NCBI GenBank assembly: GCA_035530875.1
Contig: DATKUB010000067.1
Coordinates: 1 to 52,936, forward strand
DNA from: JANXYY01 sp035530875
Lineage (GTDB): Bacteria > Actinomycetota > Actinomycetes > Nanopelagicales > Nanopelagicaceae
DNA: 52,936 nt
Direction of reading: 5' to 3'
The notes under the pieces are model-generated. The model made no database searches and had not been told where the DNA came from. It was given only the letters and a program-made list of their open reading frames with translations. Positions 50,180-52,936 of the stretch are shown piece after piece. The first letter of the stretch is position 1. Every line of letters begins with the position of its first letter. The position numbers and the translations under genes are program-made.

Positions 50180-51412
50180 CTATCGCTCTGGAAGTTCAAT
50201 CTCGGACCTGATGAAGTACGGGACGGAATGGCGAATGGTGAAGAGCCTGGGGGCTGCGGCAAGGGCAGCCAAGCCAGTACCGATACCGGATAGCAAGAGG
50301 GTGTGACTGGCCCCCAGCGTAGTGGCCAGCGGTCCGCCGGTCGCTGTGCCCCCGATGTTGGCACTGGTCAACAACGAGCCAACCGCAGCGAAAGCTCGGC
50401 CTCGCCCCTGACTGGGGACATTCGTCTTGACGAGATCCCGAAGGGCGAGGTTTTGAGCCGTGACACATGCTCCGGCGATGACGCATGCAGCCACGGCGAC
50501 GGCGAAGATCGAGATGGCGCCCAATGCGAGACGACTGACCGCGAGAACGAGGGTTGCCATGAAGAGCAGTCGGGTGTGGCCTACGCGCAGCATCGGCTGG
50601 AATAGCCGTGAGGCAACGAGGACCGACCCGAACGCCTGTGCGGTGATGAGCCAGCCATAACTGCTCGAGGGGGCACGCAGCACGTCGCTAACGTAAAACA
50701 CGAGCGCCGTGTTTGCCAGGCTGCTAAACAGCACGGCTCCGAATAGGGCAAGAACGCCAGACCGGATCTGGGGGTTGACAAGTATGACGCTCGAGCCTTC
50801 CCGGATGGATCGCCACCAACCAGTCGCGGCGAGGGCATCTCCGACCTCGTCGGTAGGAACGAAGAAACTGGCGAGGGCGATGATCACAAAGGTCAGCGCA
50901 TCGATAACGAGTGCAGCGGAGCCACCACCAGCGGCAAACAGGAGACCAGCGAGCGCTGGACCCACCACAATCCCGACATTGCGGGCGGCTTCCAGTTGGC
51001 CGTACCCCCGGACAGCCGCTGATTCTCCGTAGAGGTCAGGGATGACCGCAAGCAACGTCGGTGTCACGACGGCCGTGCCGATGGACAGGAGCGTCATCAA
51101 GAGCAGCGTGAAGATTGGCGCCGTGTGGTGAACCAGCAGAGCCGCGACTGTCGCTTGCCCGAGGCTGACAACTCGAATCAGCGTTGACCTCGACAGTCGG
51201 TCGATGAGAGGGGCTAGCAGCGGGCCAGCGATGACGACCGGCAGGAACGCCGCCACCAGGACACCAGATACCACCCAACCGGCGTGCGCGCTCTGCCGAG
51301 CGCGCAGCATGAGGGTGATGATGGCAAGCTCGTCGCCGAGCACGCTGAGCCCATACGCCCCGATTATCGCCCACTTTGTCTTGGCACGGGGCGAGGTTTG
51401 CGCCGAAGTCAT
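50180..51412 (-). CDS. Major facilitator superfamily exporter
   Basis: A 410-residue transporter with about twelve hydrophobic segments and an MFS N-terminal half beginning WAIIGAYGLSVLGDELAIITLML; the loop LIDRLSRSTLIRVVSLG at about 70-86 fits the conserved cytoplasmic loop 2-3 (D-R-L-S-R). Related proteins are macrolide- or drug-efflux-like MFS pumps; substrate is not determinable. ATG 51412 overlaps the ArsR stop by ATGA, which fixes the start; the frame is open further upstream inside arsR. G+C is visibly higher than in the core genes. Confidence 0.87.
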   Translation of the reverse strand: MTSAQTSPRAKTKWAIIGAYGLSVLGDELAIITLMLRARQSAHAGWVVSGVLVAAFLPVVIAGPLLAPLIDRLSRSTLIRVVSLGQATVAALLVHHTAPIFTLLLMTLLSIGTAVVTPTLLAVIPDLYGESAAVRGYGQLEAARNVGIVVGPALAGLLFAAGGGSAALVIDALTFVIIALASFFVPTDEVGDALAATGWWRSIREGSSVILVNPQIRSGVLALFGAVLFSSLANTALVFYVSDVLRAPSSSYGWLITAQAFGSVLVASRLFQPMLRVGHTRLLFMATLVLAVSRLALGAISIFAVAVAACVIAGACVTAQNLALRDLVKTNVPSQGRGRAFAAVGSLLTSANIGGTATGGPLATTLGASHTLLLSGIGTGLAALAAAPRLFTIRHSVPYFIRSEIELPER

Positions 51413-51981
51413 GTCTGTTCGTTCCGCTGCGGGACCGCGTTGAATGTGAGTGTGACTTCGGAAAGCTCCTCCGCGTCCTTGTCCGGGGTCGGTGGTTCCG
51501 CCCGATAGCGCCGGTAGAGTTCGACGAACTCCTCGTGGAATGTGGAGAGTTGACTCGGTGTCAGCCGCAAACGGTAACTGCCCACGGTGGCCGCTTCTCG
51601 CCAACCAGCGCTCCACTTCTCGGACCGCTCGGCTAGATATCCCTGCAACTGCGCCATTTGCATTCCGGCCAGGAGTGTATCGAGGCGGTTCAGGCCCGTT
51701 TCATCTTCCGGGTTGCGTGGGGCCGCCTCTTCACTGGCCTGCCACCAGCGCTCCCGACCGCTGCGGGCAAGATCAGTGCGCGCTTGGATGTAGCCGTGTG
51801 TGCGCAGCTGGCCCAAGTGGTAACTGGCGGAAGCGACGCTCTCACCGACCGCTTCCGCCAAGTCGCTGACCATCAGTGGTCCGCGACGTCGCAGAACCTC
51901 GAGCAGATGCAGACGGATCGGATGGGCCAGGGCCCGCAGGGCGGATCGGTCCAGTGGCGAGGGATCCGGGGTGGCTGTCAT
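51409..51981 (-). CDS. ArsR-family winged-helix regulator
   Basis: A 190-residue regulator. RSALRALAHPIRLHLLEVL at about 12-30 and VSDLAEAVGESVASASYHLGQLRTHGYI at about 38-65 form the ArsR-like winged helix; no Cys metal site is present, so it is a non-metal sensor. The long C-terminal part (about 90-190) is likely a ligand or dimer domain. It is coupled to the MFS gene (ATGA). A TAGAAT box 7 nt before ATG 51981 with TTGACT 18 bp upstream suggests a leaderless autoregulated transcript. Confidence 0.88.
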   Translation of the reverse strand: MTATPDPSPLDRSALRALAHPIRLHLLEVLRRRGPLMVSDLAEAVGESVASASYHLGQLRTHGYIQARTDLARSGRERWWQASEEAAPRNPEDETGLNRLDTLLAGMQMAQLQGYLAERSEKWSAGWREAATVGSYRLRLTPSQLSTFHEEFVELYRRYRAEPPTPDKDAEELSEVTLTFNAVPQRNEQT

Positions 51982-51988
51982 CTGCCTA

Positions 51989-52018
51989 ATTCTAGATTGG
52001 ACTTCGGCGGACAGTCAA
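51989..52018 (-). promoter_or_regulatory. Promoter of the arsR-MFS operon
   Basis: On the minus strand TTGACT (52018-52013), an 18-bp spacer and TAGAAT (51994-51989), 7 nt before the ATG at 51981. The -35 overlaps one end of the palindrome. Confidence 0.6.
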
Positions 52019-52056
52019 GAGTTATTGCTCAAGAATTCTTGTGCAATAACTCTTGA
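52015..52056. promoter_or_regulatory. 42-bp palindromic operator for the ArsR-type regulator
   Basis: The outer arm TCAAGAGTTATTGC is repeated inverted at the far end as GCAATAACTCTTGA, and the centre is the perfect palindrome CAAGAATTCTTG. Over 42 bp the only break in symmetry is one T/T pair (52029 and 52042). Both divergent -35 hexamers overlap its ends, so a bound dimer or pair of dimers would block both promoters. Confidence 0.8.
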
Positions 52057-52082
52057 CAATGTCTATTTGGTCGCCCTAGCGT
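52053..52082 (+). promoter_or_regulatory. Promoter of the cytochrome P450 gene
   Basis: A perfect TTGACA (52053-52058), 18-bp spacer and TAGCGT (52077-52082). Its -35 overlaps the right end of the palindrome. The predicted start point is about 45 nt before the ATG at 52135 and about 240 nt before the ATG at 52327. Confidence 0.6.
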
Positions 52083-52326
52083 CCATACCGCGGATCGCTC
52101 CAACGGGGGGCGGACACGCAGAAAGGGGAAAGTCATGCAGTTCCTGACGGAGCGCACCTTCCGAGCTATCGGTCTCAGCAAAGGCAAGTTGGGTGGCCGC
52201 TACACCTGGTACGACGGCTTATCTCGTTGTAACTCATGCGACTGGCGCCGGCTTTATCGTGAGAGCGGCTACCGGTGCCAGTCGCATCTTCACCACCCAA
52301 GCTCGCCCCATGAACAGGAGGTTCCA

Positions 52327-52936
52327 ATGGCTGTACCTTCTTCGGTTCGTCCTAACAAGAAGGCAACCCCCCCAGGGCCGGCAGAGCAATGGCGACACAG
52401 CAACTCCGCCGCGTATAACAGCGACCGGATCGGTTTTCTGGTCGAGAATGCCCACCTCTACGGGGATGTATTCAGATTCAGTTCAAGAACGATCGTATTG
52501 TCGGATCCGGATCTCATCCGGGATGTCTTCGTGCGCACCAACAGCGATTTTCATGCTGAGGCGCCACTCTTCGCCAACCGCAGCGACAGTCAAGCCTTTG
52601 CGGCCGCCATCGAGGACTGGATGCAGAGCCGCCATGTTGCCTGGCGACAGATGAACCACGGCCTCATTGAGCGACACGGCGAAGACATCGTGTCTGGCCT
52701 CGACGAGGCACTCTGCACTGCCGGTTCCGCCCCCATCGACGTCTATGACTGCATGCGTCGCTACACCGGAGCCATGATCACCCGGTTCTTTGTCGGGGCA
52801 GGAACGGGCGATGTAGCGGAGGCTGCCGATCGGCGTTCAACACTGGCCGTCCGCTTCATGGCCAGCAACCTCACTCTGCCCAAGTGGCTTCCACACCCGG
52901 GCGTTCGTGCAGCCGTGAAGGCAAACTCCCGGCTAG
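52327..52936 (+). CDS. Cytochrome P450, N-terminal part
   Basis: About 203 residues of a P450 running off the window. YGDVFRFSSRTIVLSDPDLIRDVFVRT at about 46-72 is the A-helix/beta-1 region, SRHVAWRQMNHGLIERHGE lies near the B'-C region (the C-helix W-R), and a later segment RRYTGAMITRFFVGA follows. Heme Cys and the ExxR motif are beyond the window, so activity cannot be judged. ATG 52327 has AGGAGG 5 nt upstream. The same frame is open to ATG 52135, also with a purine-rich site (AAAGGGGAAAG), which would add 64 residues rich in Arg, Trp and Cys. It is divergent from the ArsR operon. Confidence 0.85.
   Translation, partial: MAVPSSVRPNKKATPPGPAEQWRHSNSAAYNSDRIGFLVENAHLYGDVFRFSSRTIVLSDPDLIRDVFVRTNSDFHAEAPLFANRSDSQAFAAAIEDWMQSRHVAWRQMNHGLIERHGEDIVSGLDEALCTAGSAPIDVYDCMRRYTGAMITRFFVGAGTGDVAEAADRRSTLAVRFMASNLTLPKWLPHPGVRAAVKANSRL

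Noticed and set aside
49054..52936. Second copy of the tmRNA 3' end as attachment site
   Set aside because: No repeat of the T-arm/acceptor sequence was seen before the window ends; it may lie beyond.

Overview
This window reads as a chromosomal segment of an Actinomycetota bacterium of moderate G+C. The evidence is family-level and positional: PduO-type adenosyltransferase divergent from murA; dapD/dapE, LOG protein, tag and DUF3117; O-methyltransferase, htrA, tatB and mrp; rhlE, ferritin-like protein, DUF3107, TetR and moeZ; prfB, ftsE, ftsX and smpB; and the actinobacterial guaB1. Several of these neighbourhoods match the gene order I remember from Mycobacterium tuberculosis. No mycolate genes are seen. 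Many first genes of operons have a TANNNT box 6-8 nt before the start codon and no Shine-Dalgarno, which points to widespread leaderless transcription. A small-genome, free-living (for example aquatic) actinobacterium would fit, but that is inference.

Layout. 1-6174: cell-wall and acyl-CoA metabolism (murA fragment with Asp in place of the fosfomycin-target Cys, cobalamin adenosyltransferase, 3-hydroxyacyl-CoA dehydrogenase, Gfo/Idh oxidoreductase, CoA-binding protein, UDP-glucose dehydrogenase, acyl-CoA dehydrogenase). 6274-17014: a surface-glycan block with a PAPS sulfotransferase, CysD and fused CysN-CysC that make PAPS, a DUF2061 membrane protein, three family-2 glycosyltransferases, a LytR-CpsA-Psr ligase and a Wzm/Wzt-like exporter. 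Together these could build, sulfate, export and anchor a polysaccharide. 17224-20393: exported wall-active proteins (SpoIID-like, lysozyme-fold). 20410-31492: lysine/DAP synthesis, DNA repair, peptidase, HtrA, TatB, Mrp, PHP and RecB-like nucleases. 31498-37677: RhlE helicase, ferritin-like protein, regulator, MoeZ, lipid kinase and a degenerate GGDEF protein. 38344-42620: a compact Tad pilus operon. 42650-49053: prfB, ftsEX, C-terminal processing protease, smpB, guaB1 and tmRNA.

After the 3' end of the tmRNA gene (a classic integration site) the character changes. First come an AT-richer unknown gene and a stretch with no convincing gene. Then comes a visibly G+C-richer block: an ArsR-family regulator translationally coupled to an MFS exporter, divergent from a cytochrome P450 that runs off the window. 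A 42-bp near-perfect palindrome sits on the shared promoter region. This looks like a genomic island, although an assembly join cannot be excluded.

Two arrays of the same 21-bp tandem repeat (8 and 4 copies) lie about 34.5 kb apart. Each fills the gap between a convergent gene pair, and each is homogenised to its own variant. They are the most unusual non-coding feature seen.
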